The notes below the pieces were generated by a model. It made no database searches. It had not been told where the DNA came from and worked only from the letters and a program-made list of their open reading frames with translations. Shown in pieces: positions 53,715-63,813 of a DNA stretch of 64,000 bases. How positions within the stretch are numbered: position 1 is the first letter of the stretch; each line of letters opens with the position of its first letter. Made by a program: the position numbers and the translations under genes. Source of the DNA: Aureococcus anophagefferens. Its lineage: Eukaryota; Sar; Pelagophyceae; Pelagomonadales; Pelagomonadaceae. The DNA lies in NCBI RefSeq assembly GCF_000186865.1, contig NW_008705561.1:1431985-1495984 (forward strand). The letters run 5' to 3'.

Positions 53715-55979
53715 ATGGAGAATGCTAAGCCTCAAATGGACGAGCGTCTAAAGGGCCTGGACATCCAAATAAATAAGCATATAAAGGGCCTCGACATCGA
53801 CCACCTCGTCGCTGCGTCGAAAAAACACGTCGCCTTCCTTCGCGCTTGCCATAAAGCCAATATCTCACTGCAGCCGCCCTCCAAGACTACTCTCCAGCAC
53901 TACGAGGCCTGGCTCGCGAGCAAAGCGCTCGAACCGCCGCCGCTCGACTGCGCGTGGGTCTGGCACTGCCACCGCCTCGCGCCCCTGTCCTACGCGCGCA
54001 CGGCCGCGCGCCTCGGCCTTCCCGACGCGAAGTCGCTCGCGTTCCGCTGGACCGAGGCCGCGACCGACGCGGGCGGCGAACCCGGCGCGCTCGTCCTCGA
54101 CGGCTTCGACGTCGTCGCGAGCTGCGCGCGGCAGAAGACGTTCCTCTGGCAGGTGTCGGGGGAGCGCTACGAAGACGAGAGCTTCCTCCGCGACGGCGCG
54201 GCCCGCTACGAGCACTTCCTGCGGCTCATGCGCCGCGGCGAGTTCCTCGTGCCCACGTACCAGATCGATCTCTTCTGGCACACGCACATCCTCGACTCCG
54301 GCGCCGCCTACGCGGCGGACACGGCGCGGCTCGGCGGCTTCGTGCTGCCGCACGACGACAGCGTCAACGACCGGTCGACGCCCGAGACGAAGCTCAACGT
54401 GCAGTTCCGGCGCACGTGCGCGCTCTGGGCGGCGACGCGCCGCGAGGCCTACGCCGTCGACGGCGCCATGTACCGCGGCGAGCCGCCGCTCGAGTACGGC
54501 GACGCCGACTGGCTCCCGGTGGACGCGGAGCGCGCGGAGCTCCGCTGGCGGCTACTCCGCGAGGCCATGGGCGGCGACGAGGACCGCGCCGGCGGCGGCG
54601 CGCCGTCGACGGTCGACGCCGTCGCCGTGCCCGTCGTCGATCAGGTCGCCGGGGACATGGCGGCGCTCGCCGTCGCCGTGCCCGTCGCGGCCGGCGACAA
54701 CGGCGCCACCCCCTTCCGCGCCGGCGGCTGGGAGTGCGCCGACGACGCCGGCGGCTGGATCCCCTACGACGCCGCGAGCTCCGCGGCCATCGACCAGGCC
54801 GAAGGGCAAGGCGCCGGGTCCACGGCGACGATCCGCATCGGCGCGAGCACCTACGCCGCGGACCCCTGGGCGCTCACGCAGACGAACGTCGCCACGGGCT
54901 TCCGCCGCGCGATCCGCCGGAATCCCGGCGCGGCCCCCGTCTCCGGCGCTGCCGTCGTGTCGTCGACGCCCCCTACCTTTGCGTACGCGCCGACGTGGTC
55001 CTACAAACACGACGGGGCCTGGTGCGCGTTCGACGGCGGGGCCCAGGCTTCGCTCGAGCAGGCCTTCCGCGCCAAGCCCGTCCCGCCGCGGGGCACGGTG
55101 CACCTCCCGGCCGCCGGCGCGACCTACATCGTCGACCTCGACCACTGGACGCAGACGAACGCGGCGACGGGCACGACGCGCCGCGTGCACCGCGCGGGCC
55201 TGCCCTGGTGGGAGTTCGCCGGGCAACTCGGGGCATTCGAGCGCTACGACGCCGTGTCGAACGCGGCCGTCAACGAGGCGCTACTCGCGGGCGTGACCGG
55301 GGTGCGCTACACGGGCGGCAACGGCCAGACCTACGCCGTCGACCTCCGGCTCCGGCGGCAAGTCAACGTCGCCACGGGCGTGACGCGGCAGATCCGGGAG
55401 GCGCCCGACTTCATCGCGGCCGCGGACCGCAAGACCGTCGCGCGCGGCACGCAAGCGAACCCGCTGCGCGAGGGCTACGTCTTCGGCGCCGGCGCGTCGG
55501 GCGACGGCTACTACCGCATCGGCACGGCGCTCGGCGACGCGCTCCTCCGCACGCGGCTCGAGAGCAAGCTCACCTACGCCAAGGGCAAGGCGAAGACGGC
55601 CAAGAGGATGAGCCTCGTCTACTCGAAGACGACGATCAAGAAGCGCGCGGACGCCGTCGAGGAGCTCGAGGCGCTCCTCGCGTCCGGCGACTTCTCGAAG
55701 GTCAAGGCCGACCGCGAGGCGCACGCGCGGGCCGCGCGCGGGAGCGCGGCCGCCGGCGGGGCCGCCGCGGCCTGCGGGTCCTGCGGCGGCGGCGCGTGCG
55801 CGTCCTGCGGCGGCGGCGCGTGCGGCGGCGCCGCGGCGGCGGGCTGCGGCGGCGGCGGCGGCGGCGGCGGCTGCGGCGGGGGAGGCTGCGGCGGCGGCGG
55901 CTGCGGCGGCGGCGGCTGCGGCGGCGGCGGCTGCGGCGGGGGAGGCTGCGGCGGCGGCGCGCCGGTCCCGGAGGGCTAA
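53715..55979 (+). CDS. GRDP-like protein with three WWE domains and GGCGGG tail
   Basis: 754 residues. The N-terminal 260 residues are a glycine-rich-domain-protein-like (DUF1399) region: CAWVWHCHRLAPLSYART near 80 and YQIDLFWHTHIL near 190, two W-x-H-x-H-like sites, ending with LGGFVLPHDDSVNDRS. Three WWE-type units follow, each with a W...W start and a 'QTNxATGxxRxIRR' end (LTQTNVATGFRRAIRR; WTQTNAATGTTRRVHR; RQVNVATGVTRQIRE). WWE usually binds ADP-ribose or ubiquitin-ligase partners. A basic helix precedes the tail of CGGGG repeats. The start at 53715 is the first ATG; the divergent gene begins 177 bp upstream. Confidence 0.8.
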   Translation: MENAKPQMDERLKGLDIQINKHIKGLDIDHLVAASKKHVAFLRACHKANISLQPPSKTTLQHYEAWLASKALEPPPLDCAWVWHCHRLAPLSYARTAARLGLPDAKSLAFRWTEAATDAGGEPGALVLDGFDVVASCARQKTFLWQVSGERYEDESFLRDGAARYEHFLRLMRRGEFLVPTYQIDLFWHTHILDSGAAYAADTARLGGFVLPHDDSVNDRSTPETKLNVQFRRTCALWAATRREAYAVDGAMYRGEPPLEYGDADWLPVDAERAELRWRLLREAMGGDEDRAGGGAPSTVDAVAVPVVDQVAGDMAALAVAVPVAAGDNGATPFRAGGWECADDAGGWIPYDAASSAAIDQAEGQGAGSTATIRIGASTYAADPWALTQTNVATGFRRAIRRNPGAAPVSGAAVVSSTPPTFAYAPTWSYKHDGAWCAFDGGAQASLEQAFRAKPVPPRGTVHLPAAGATYIVDLDHWTQTNAATGTTRRVHRAGLPWWEFAGQLGAFERYDAVSNAAVNEALLAGVTGVRYTGGNGQTYAVDLRLRRQVNVATGVTRQIREAPDFIAAADRKTVARGTQANPLREGYVFGAGASGDGYYRIGTALGDALLRTRLESKLTYAKGKAKTAKRMSLVYSKTTIKKRADAVEELEALLASGDFSKVKADREAHARAARGSAAAGGAAAACGSCGGGACASCGGGACGGAAAAGCGGGGGGGGCGGGGCGGGGCGGGGCGGGGCGGGGCGGGAPVPEG
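55830..55965. repeat. 15-bp (Cys-Gly4) coding minisatellite
   Basis: A 15-base unit (tgcggcggcggcggc) recurs about seven times with single-base changes, encoding CGGGG units at the C-terminus of the GRDP-WWE protein. In-frame slippage would change only the tail length. Confidence 0.85.
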
Positions 55980-56285
55980 GAGAGACCGGGACTTCGAGTC
56001 GTAAGGGACCTTCGTGTAAAGAGACGACCGGAGGGAGGACGCATCCGCTCCAGCTAACGGCACGTTGAAGTCGTGCAGTCAAGATGCAGCCTTGATGCAG
56101 CTCGAGCCATGACGATGACCACGATGACCTGTGAGCTTCGCGTGACACGTCGCCGCTCCTAGCTAACGGCAACGTTGAAGTCGTGCAGTCGAGATGAAGT
56201 GGAGGAAGCCTGACGATGATGGCTTGTGAAGCTTCGTGACTGAGCCGCCTCGCAGCGCCCGCCGCGCTCGAACGTTCCATCGATC
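55980..56285. promoter_or_regulatory. 306-bp intergenic region with imperfect tandem duplication
   Basis: Between the GRDP-WWE stop and the carrier start. Two related copies of about 85-100 bp start at 56047 and 56155. Each begins with an agctaacggc block, then gttgaagtcgtgcagtc, then a gacgatga stretch, and ends gcttcgcgtgac or gcttcgtgac. The second copy ends about 45 bp before the carrier ATG. It holds the carrier promoter by position. Confidence 0.7.
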
Positions 56286-57512
56286 ATGATCGAGGGCGAC
56301 ATCTTCCTCATCTCGCTGGGCGTCATGGTGCGGCTGCTCCTCGTGGCGTCCGTCGGCGCCTACGCGGCGACGCGGCCCAAGGGCGGCCCGCCGCTGCTGC
56401 CCGAGGCGGCGATCCAGCAGCTGAGCCGCTTCAGCGCCGTGTGCCTCATCCCGTGCATCATCGTCGACTCCATCGGGTCGTCGGTGTCGGTCGAGCTCCT
56501 GCGCCAGTCCGTCGCGCTCGTCGTCTACGGCCTGGTCACGATCGGCCTCGGCCTCGGCTACGCGCGCCTCTGGGGCGCCGTCGTGCTGCCCGCGGAGCTG
56601 CGCGAGACGTCGCTCTGGCGCGTCGCGGCGCTGGCGTCGGGGTTCCCGAACATCGTCGCCGTGCCTCTTGTGATCGTCGCGACGGTCTGCGAGCGCGACG
56701 AGGTCCGGGACGACTTCGACGACCGCGACGAGTGCGCGAAGACGGGCGCGGCGTTCATCTTCATGAATTCGTTCGTCTGGTCCATCGTCTTCTTCACCTT
56801 CGGCGTCGCGCGCCTCGCGGCGATCAAGGCGCGGCGCGGCGGCGCGGGGGACGCGCCGCGGCCGCCGCCGCCGCGGGGCGGGCCGCTCGTGAAATTCTTC
56901 TCGGAGCCCGTCAACGCGGCGCTCGTCGTCGGCACGGCCGTGGGCATGGCGCGGCCGCTGCAGAAGGCGCTGTTCGTCTCGCGGACGTCGCCGCTGCGGG
57001 CGCTGGGCGGCACGATCGAGCTGCTCGCGTCGCCGGTGGTGTGTTTGGCGATTTTGATCACGGGCGCGTCCTTCGCGAACGTCGAGTTCGACAGCATCGG
57101 CAGCGACGACGCCGCGGTCGCGGGCCCGAAGGAGGAGGCCAAGGCGCTCGCGGCCGCGGACCCGGAGCTCGTCGAGGCGGCGCCGCCGGCGAAGAAGTCG
57201 GCGCTCGACGCGCTCCGGGGCGTCCGGCCCATCGTCGCGGGCTTCATCCTCGTGCGCCTCGTCTTCGTCCCCGCGACCGTCGTCGCCCTCGAGACGCTCC
57301 TGCCCCGGGCCCTGCCCCAGAAGCCCATCGGCCGCCTCATCCTCCACGTGTCCAGCGGCATGCCGAGCGCGCAGATCCTCATCATCCTGCTCCACAAGTT
57401 CGGCATGAGCCGCGCGGCCGCGGACATCTCCTTCCTCTTCGTCTTCCAGTACGCCGCCTCCATCCTCACCATGACCGTGCTCATCTCCCTCTCCCTCCAG
57501 GTCGTGTATTAG
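56286..57512 (+). CDS. Auxin-efflux-carrier family (AEC/PILS-like) membrane transporter
   Basis: 408 residues with about ten TM segments in two groups of five split by a charged cytosolic loop (about 165-205 and 270-305). Family marks: LSRFSAVCLIPCIIVDSIG near the start, ASGFPNIVAVPLVIV ('GNxGNxPL' equivalent), NAALVVGTAVGMARPL, and GMPSAQILIILLHKFGM near the end ('xPxA' motif). The family exports auxin-like or organic acids; the substrate cannot be told. One exon. Convergent with the seven-TM gene, 36 bp between stops. Confidence 0.88.
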   Translation: MIEGDIFLISLGVMVRLLLVASVGAYAATRPKGGPPLLPEAAIQQLSRFSAVCLIPCIIVDSIGSSVSVELLRQSVALVVYGLVTIGLGLGYARLWGAVVLPAELRETSLWRVAALASGFPNIVAVPLVIVATVCERDEVRDDFDDRDECAKTGAAFIFMNSFVWSIVFFTFGVARLAAIKARRGGAGDAPRPPPPRGGPLVKFFSEPVNAALVVGTAVGMARPLQKALFVSRTSPLRALGGTIELLASPVVCLAILITGASFANVEFDSIGSDDAAVAGPKEEAKALAAADPELVEAAPPAKKSALDALRGVRPIVAGFILVRLVFVPATVVALETLLPRALPQKPIGRLILHVSSGMPSAQILIILLHKFGMSRAAADISFLFVFQYAASILTMTVLISLSLQVVY

Positions 57513-57548
57513 CGGACTCGTTTTTTTAGGCTCGGACTCGGCGCGCCC

Positions 57549-58940
57549 CTACGCGTCGTCGAGCTGCGCGAGCTCGAACTCCTTCGCCTTCTGGAGCTCC
57601 GGGTCGTTGTCCTCGTCGTCGTCGATGCCGAACTCCTCGAGGTCGCCGTCGCCCTTCTTGAGGGGGAGGTAGGGGTTGTCCTCCGCGGGGCGGAACTTGT
57701 AGCCCGTGACGACGTAGAAGAGGAGCGTCGCGCCTTCGGAGAAGACGTAGCGGAGCCAGAGCCACTGGAAGGGGAGCGTCGCCGCGAGGAGGAAGACGAC
57801 GATGCGCGTGAAGTAGATGTAGGTGACGACCATGATGTAGAACTGGCGGAAGAGCGTGAGCTTCGCGATGTTGTTCCGCGTCTTGCCGTCGGCGGCGGCG
57901 GCCTCGCGGAGGTGGCGGATGGACCAGACGATGGGGAAGAGGATGGCGCAGCAGCAGATGATGTCGACGAGGTGGAGCACGTCGCGCCACGTGAGCCACC
58001 GCTGCGACCCCGGCGCCGTCTCTTCGAAGACGACGAGCGCGACGTTGTCGACGACCTGGAGCACGAGGACGACGAGGACGATCTTCTTCTCGCGGTCGTT
58101 GAGGTAGGGCTTCACCAGGCTCCAGCCCGTGCCGATGAGGAGGATGACGACGAAGAGCATGACGCCCTTCGCGGACGCGAAGACGTAGTAGACGACCTCC
58201 CAGCCCTCGCCGCTGCCCGTCACGTTGATGAAGTGGTAGCGCATGGCCTGGCTCATCATCGTCAGCGACTTGAGGACCAGGAGCGCGCCCATGAGCTTGT
58301 GGATGCCGTGGACGCGCGTGCCCGCCTCGCCCTGTTTGGCGCCCGAGCAGAGCACGGCGCCCCAGAGGACGGACGTCGCCAGGAACAAACCGAAGAAGAC
58401 GGCGAAGAGCATGGGCAGCGGCGCCTCGCAGGCGCTCAAATAGGACGGGCCCTTGTTGTAGAACTTGGCCTCGAGGTCGAAGGAGGTGGACGCGCGGCCC
58501 TCGGACGGCTCGCAGCGGACGAAGATGAGGCTGTAGAGCCCCTCCTCGGCCTTCTCGATGCGGTGCTGCCGCACGAGCTCGCCGCGCCACTGCGTCGGGT
58601 CGCTCATGTCGAGCTCGAAGACCGTGTCGCCCCCGGCCAAATCGCCCTCGTTGCCCGTGCCCCAGTCGAGCAAACACGCGTTCGCCTCCAGGCTCTCCTC
58701 GAGCTCCTGCTGCGCCGCGGACTCGGAAGACGCCCGCCGCATGACGAAGCCCGCGCGGAAGGGGCCCTTGGCGTCGATCTTGAAGTTCGTCACGCGCAGG
58801 TCCAGCACGCCGCCCTCGAGGAAGCAGAACGACTCGATGCGGTAGAGGCTCCGCTCGTCGCCGTGGATCTTCAGGTCGTGGACCATGGCGCCCGACCGCG
58901 CCGCGGCCAGCGCGACGGCGAGCCAGCGCGACGGCCCCAT
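57549..58940 (-). CDS. GOST/GPR107-like seven-transmembrane protein
   Basis: 463 residues. A signal peptide follows the ATG at 58940. The luminal domain (to about 200) is beta-rich with EGLYSLIFVRCEPSEG ('GLYxLxFxxC'). Seven TM helices follow, with the family's marks VHGIHKLMGALLVLKSL (TM2 start), MRYHFINVTG, YVFASAKGVMLFVVILLIG, DREKKIVLVVLVLQVVDN, YIYFTRIVVFLLAATLPF and the tail YKFRPAEDNPYLPL. These proteins sit in the Golgi and endosomes and act in membrane trafficking. The open frame continues upstream without targeting features, so the later ATG is chosen. Confidence 0.88.
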   Translation of the reverse strand: MGPSRWLAVALAAARSGAMVHDLKIHGDERSLYRIESFCFLEGGVLDLRVTNFKIDAKGPFRAGFVMRRASSESAAQQELEESLEANACLLDWGTGNEGDLAGGDTVFELDMSDPTQWRGELVRQHRIEKAEEGLYSLIFVRCEPSEGRASTSFDLEAKFYNKGPSYLSACEAPLPMLFAVFFGLFLATSVLWGAVLCSGAKQGEAGTRVHGIHKLMGALLVLKSLTMMSQAMRYHFINVTGSGEGWEVVYYVFASAKGVMLFVVILLIGTGWSLVKPYLNDREKKIVLVVLVLQVVDNVALVVFEETAPGSQRWLTWRDVLHLVDIICCCAILFPIVWSIRHLREAAAADGKTRNNIAKLTLFRQFYIMVVTYIYFTRIVVFLLAATLPFQWLWLRYVFSEGATLLFYVVTGYKFRPAEDNPYLPLKKGDGDLEEFGIDDDEDNDPELQKAKEFELAQLDDA

Positions 58941-59947
58941 CGCGGCGGCGCGAGTTGGCGCACTTGCTCGCGCTCTTCGTCGAGCTCTTGCCGCAGCTCC
59001 CAAAGGGCAAGGTCGACCGCGTGGGCGGGGTAAAAGCTTCAATGTAAACTTGGGGCCCTTAAGCGCGCGCGGACTTCAAACCCTGTGCATCTGAAGAACG
59101 TCCAAGCGTGTCGCGGCGGGAGGGGGTTCTGCCTAGCGGACGGGGGGGGCGCGCGTCCGACACAGACCCCCCCATGACAACCCCGCCGCGCCCGCACCGC
59201 GCATCCCGCGACTGCCATTCACACGCCCGGTCCCCGCATCNNNNNNNNNNNNNNNNNNNNNNNNNNNNNNNNNNNNNNNNNNNNNNNNNNNNNNNNNNNN
59301 NNNNNNNNNNNNNNNNNNNNNNNNNNNNNNNNNNNNNNNNNNNNNNNNNNNNNNNNNNNNNNNNNNNNNNNNNNNNNNNNNNNNNNNNNNNNNNNNNNNN
59401 NNNNNNNNNNNNNNNNNNNNNNNNNNNNNNNNNNNNNNNNNNNNNNNNNNNNNNNNNNNNNNNNNNNNNNNNNNNNNNNNNGAGCCGGGTTGCGTGCGAC
59501 CAGCCCCTCCCCCAAAAAAATTTTTTTTTTCCGGAACGATCAAGTTCGACTTGCGCGTCCGCGCGCGATCGACTTTTCAAAACAACAAAAATCCAATGTG
59601 AGCTGCACGGAACTAGATCCGACAATAGCCTGAACTGGGTCGCTATGTGTTCTACCGACCGAAAAGAACCAGCTGGCGAACGGTCCCTTGCCAAGGGCGT
59701 GCAGCGCGGATCCAGCGTCCCCAGCGAAACCGAAACAACACTCACCGCACCCCTGTAGGTCGAAGCGTATACACCTGCCGCAGGGCTCAACAGACCTTTA
59801 CCCAACGCGCGCAGGATGGCAGCCTCTCTGGTGGCACCAGAACCCGTCTAGGGGGGGCACGAAATAGTAAGTGCTTGACGGCCGACGGCGCCGGTCCTCG
59901 ACGGCGCCCCGCGCTCGCGGCTGCCGACGACGCCTTGTGAGATCTTG
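58941..59947. other. Intergenic region with assembly gap; no gene seen
   Basis: About 1 kb between the seven-TM gene and the large multi-TM gene. It contains 241 unknown bases (59241-59481). Sequence after the gap is unusually AT-rich for the window (59505-59620), with a run of seven A followed by ten T, an arrangement that can form a hairpin. No open frame has domain content and no RNA gene is recognisable; a gene may be hidden in the gap. Confidence 0.55.
59241..59481. other. Assembly gap (241 N)
   Basis: Runs of n. The left flank is C/G-rich and the right flank starts with gagccgggttgcg before an A/T homopolymer pair. The length may be an estimate by the assembler. Confidence 0.99.
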
Positions 59948-62900
59948 TTAGATGGGGCGGACGCCCGCGAAGTAGCCGTTGAGCTGCGGGAGCGCGGCGG
60001 GGTCGTCGGTCGCGGCGCCGCCCTTGCCCTTGCCGCCGGCGTCGTCGTCGCCGTCGCCGTGGTCCACGGGCCGCGCCGTGCCGAAGATCTGCGTCGCGTC
60101 GTTGGACCCGAAGATCTCCGTGATGCAGCCGTCCGGGCTCCGGAGGAAGTGGCGGTAGACCTTCTGCGCGCCGTCGAGCGCGTGCTCGTAGATGGTCACG
60201 TGCGTCGACGTGTCCTTGAAGTGGGGCAGGAGCGGGTCCTTCAGATCGTAGGTCGCGATGGCGACGTGGCGCCGCTGGTCCGCGGGGCCGATCCACTTCT
60301 TGGCCTTGGCGATGACGTGGTTGAGCTCCTCGACGCTCAGCTCGAAGTCGTGGGGCACGAAGAACGTCTCGCTGTCGCCGTTGATGCGCGAGTACGTGTC
60401 GATGACGCGGCCGTTCATGTGGACGAAGACGAGGTAGTAGTAGCAGACCGCGAGGCTCAGGGACACGTGGATCGCGTAGATGATGACGACGTAGAAGATG
60501 CCGATGATGCCGCCGTTCTCCTCGTCGACCATGCGGCGCCAGAGCTTGAACGCGTCGCCCTCGAAGCAGTCGCAGGAATTTTTGGTATAATCCTTGCGGC
60601 AGCCCGGCCGCGTGTCGCAGGCGTAGTTCGACGCCAGGATGTCGACGGCGAGCACGAGCAGCGGGTCGAGGAGCGTCCCCAGACCGAACGCCGCGACGTA
60701 CTGGGACACGGGGTCCGGCAGCGCGGACCCCGTGCTCTGGTAGAGGCGGCAGACGCCCACCAACCCCAGAAACGCGAGCAGCACGGAGATGCCGCCCATG
60801 CCGACGACGCCGACCTCCTCCATGGTCTTCAGGCCGTCGGGCATGTACTTGAACTCGAAGCCCCAGAGCTGCGCCCGGAAGCCGTAGATCGCCACCTTCT
60901 GCGCCGACAGCAACAGCCACTGGCCCGTGTAGTGGACGTAGACGCGCATCCAGAGCGCCATGGCGCAGAGCACCATGACGAGCCACGAGTCCGCGTTGCC
61001 CGTGAGGAAGATGCGGCTGCAGCGCGCCCACTGCCACCGCAAATTGTGCGTCGCCGCGTAGTCCGCGGCGCGGACGTCGGAGCTCAGGTCCATGAAGAGC
61101 TCCTGCCAGACGAACTTGAACTTGGTGATGACGATCGCCGTCGCCGTCGGCGGCCGCCGCCGGCCGGGCTCCTCGGCGACGCTGAAGTAGAAGTGGTCCC
61201 GCGCGCCGGCGACCCGTAAATCCGTCCACCAGGCCTCGTCGTCGTCGTCGACGTCCTGGGCCGCCCGGTCCGTGCCGTGGAGGCCCAGGCCCGCGGGGTC
61301 GTAGCGCGCGCCGTCGCCGAACTTGCCCCGGAAGTGGGGCTCGTCCTCCTCGGAGCTCAGCGCCTGGACGGCCTCGGTGCCCGTGACCTTGGACCGGTCC
61401 CGGTCCTCGAAGAAGAGCTCGTCGCCGCTCGACTCGGACTGCTGGCCCGTGTGCATGTCCTCGAGCTCGAGGTCCTTCCGCGACTCCGGCAGCGTGAGCT
61501 GGCCCGGCGCGAGGAGGGGCGTTTTCGCGTCGCCCTTGTCGACGCTCCGCTTCCGCTGCGTCGACCCGCGCCGGTCGAAGATGGTCTGGCGCCGCGCCCA
61601 CCAGGGCTTGGCCCGGCGCTTCGGCCTCCGGGCCGCGGCGGGCTCGTCGCCGGAGTCGCCGGGCGCGACCTTGGCCGCGTCGCGCTTCTTCTGCCAGGGC
61701 CAGCGCGTGTCGCCGTCCTTGCCTTCGCGCGCGCTCTCGCTCGTGGAGCCGTGGCCCTTGCGCAGGCCGCCGCGCGCGCCGCGCGCCGTGTCGCCGAGCT
61801 GCAGCAGCTTGTTGATGAAGTCGTACTCGACGTGGTACTCGTCCTTGAGGTTCCCTCCGGGTCGATGGTCTCGCGCGGCAGGTAGCGGATCTCGACGTAC
61901 ATGTTCCCGAGCCAGGCGCTCAGGTCGTTGACGTAGGCGTCCTGGATCATGGAGAAGCGGTCGAAGTGGGGCTTCACCTCGCCCCGGAGCACGGGCACCT
62001 TGAACTTGCCCTTGATCACCGCGAAGTGGGGGTCGCAGAGCGGCAGCGCGGACCACCCGACGACGGCGTCGCGCGGGTTCCGCTTGTCCGCCAGCCGGAA
62101 CAGCTCGAAGACGAGGCAGTTCGCGGGCCGGAGCTCGCCCATGGACGGGCAGAGCGCGAAGATCGACTGGTTCACCTTGAGGTCCACGTCGTGGTAGCGG
62201 CCCTTGTGCCGGAAGGGCCGCGTCGCCGCGGGCTTGGGCCCGAAGCCGCCGCCGCCGTAGGAGTGGGTCTTCGTCCAGCGCAGGGGCCGGCCCGCGAGGC
62301 GGTCCTGCATGGACACCATGATGACGTACGTCCCTTTCGGCAGCTTGTCCTTGACCGCGCGCAGCCCGTGGACGCGGATCTCGATGGGCCGCGGGATGAG
62401 GTCCCAGTTGACCGCGTAGCGCCGCCCGCCGACCTTGCCGCCGGGCTCGACGTAGCCGTAGCGCTCGCGGATCGTGCCCCGCTGCTTCTCGACGACCGCG
62501 TTGAGCGCCTCGCCCGCGCGGCTGAAGGACCGCTGCAGCTCCTTCTCGCGCGACTCGCCCGCGGCCGCCGCGGCCGCGCGCTCGCGCGCCGCGGCGCCCA
62601 GCGCCTCGCCGCGGAGCGCCTCGACGCGCGCGCGCGCGTTCTGCTCGCGCCACGCGAGGTCGAGCTCGCGCGACGCGTAGTCCGCCGCGGCCTTCTCTGC
62701 CGCCGCCGCGCGCGCCGCGGCGACGGCGTCGGCGCGGTCCGCGATGTCGCGGTCGCTCAGCGTCATCGCCGTGATCTCCTCGTCGGGCCGCTCCGCGTGG
62801 AACTGGCCGACGACGTCCTCGATCTCGTCCTTCTCGACCCTGTCGCGGAGGTCCAGCACGATCCGCGACAGGTCCACGGGGTCGCCCAGACCCGGCACGT

Positions 62901-63618
62901 CCAGCCCGTCCAGCAGGTCGTCGGGGGGCATGAGCGACAGCCAGTCCGCCGCGGCCGCCGCGTCGAGCGCCGGCGCCGCCGCGGGCGCGGCCGCCGCGTC
63001 CGCGGCGGCGAGGTCGTCGAACGCCGCGGACAGGAGGCGCTCGGACGCGTCGGGCGCGGGCGCCGGCGGCCGCGCGAAGAGGGCTCCGGGGACCGGCGCC
63101 TCGGGCACGCGGGCCTCGGGCACCGGGCGCGGCGACCGCGCGTAGAGGTTCCGGCCCGGCGTCGTCGGCGCGGCCGCCGGGGCGGCCTCGTAGTCGTGGA
63201 GGCGGCTCGACGAGTGCTGCGGGCTGCTGTAGGTCGCGAGGAAGCGCTCGCTCCGGTCCTGGGCCTCGATGGCGCCGCGCTCGAGCTTGAGCTTCTCGAA
63301 GCGCCGCTTCGCGTCGCGCATCCTGTCCATCTTGCTCGAGAGCATGGACACGACGCGGAGCCGCCCGTGCAGCTCGCCGCCGGCGCGGATCTTCGCCCAC
63401 GACTTTTGGCGCTGGCGCGCCGGGCCCTCGTAGGTCGGCGGCGCGGCGAAGGTGTCCTGGCCTTCGTCGCCATCCTCGGAGCCGGAGCTCTTGTCCACGT
63501 CTTGCTCGACGACGGGCAGCTTTTCCGCTTCTTCCGCCGGCGTGTGCGTTTCGGCGGGCGGCTCCGACGCCTCCTCGGCGGCTGGCGCCTTCGGCTTCTT
63601 CCTCACGGCGACGGGCAT
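59948..63618 (-). CDS. Large C2-like plus multi-TM protein, one-base frameshift at about 61855
   Basis: About 1,220 residues in two frames. Frame 1 (63618 to about 61850) has a disordered N-terminus, an Ala/Arg coiled coil near 290-400 and a C2-like domain (WDLIPRPIEIRVHGLRAV, KGTYVIMVSMQDRLAG, SWAL-like VVGWSALPLC, MYVEIRYLPRETIDPEG). Frame 2 continues NLKDEYHVEYDFINKLLQLG and onward to VRPI. It has about six TM segments (SWLVMVLCAMALWMRVYVHY, GISVLLAFLGLVGVCRLY, FYVVIIYAIHVSLSLAVCYY) and cytosolic marks such as FFVPHDFELSVEELNHVI. The junction is a GGAGGG run; one extra base there would merge the frames. Family not named; similar proteins occur in flagellated protists as far as I can judge. 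Confidence 0.65.
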
Positions 63619-63813
63619 CGCTGCGGTTTCGCTCTACGCGCTGCCCATTTCCCCGCAATGATCAGCGGTTGAGCAATGGAATCAAAGGGAAATAAGCCAA
63701 TGGTGATCTCGTCGGCCCGCTCAGTTGCCGGAGTCGAGGGGTCGGACGCGGAAAAAGTGTACCCCCGGCCGCCTCCTTCCCCGCGAAGTCCGACTTACTC
63801 CCCCGTGTACCCC

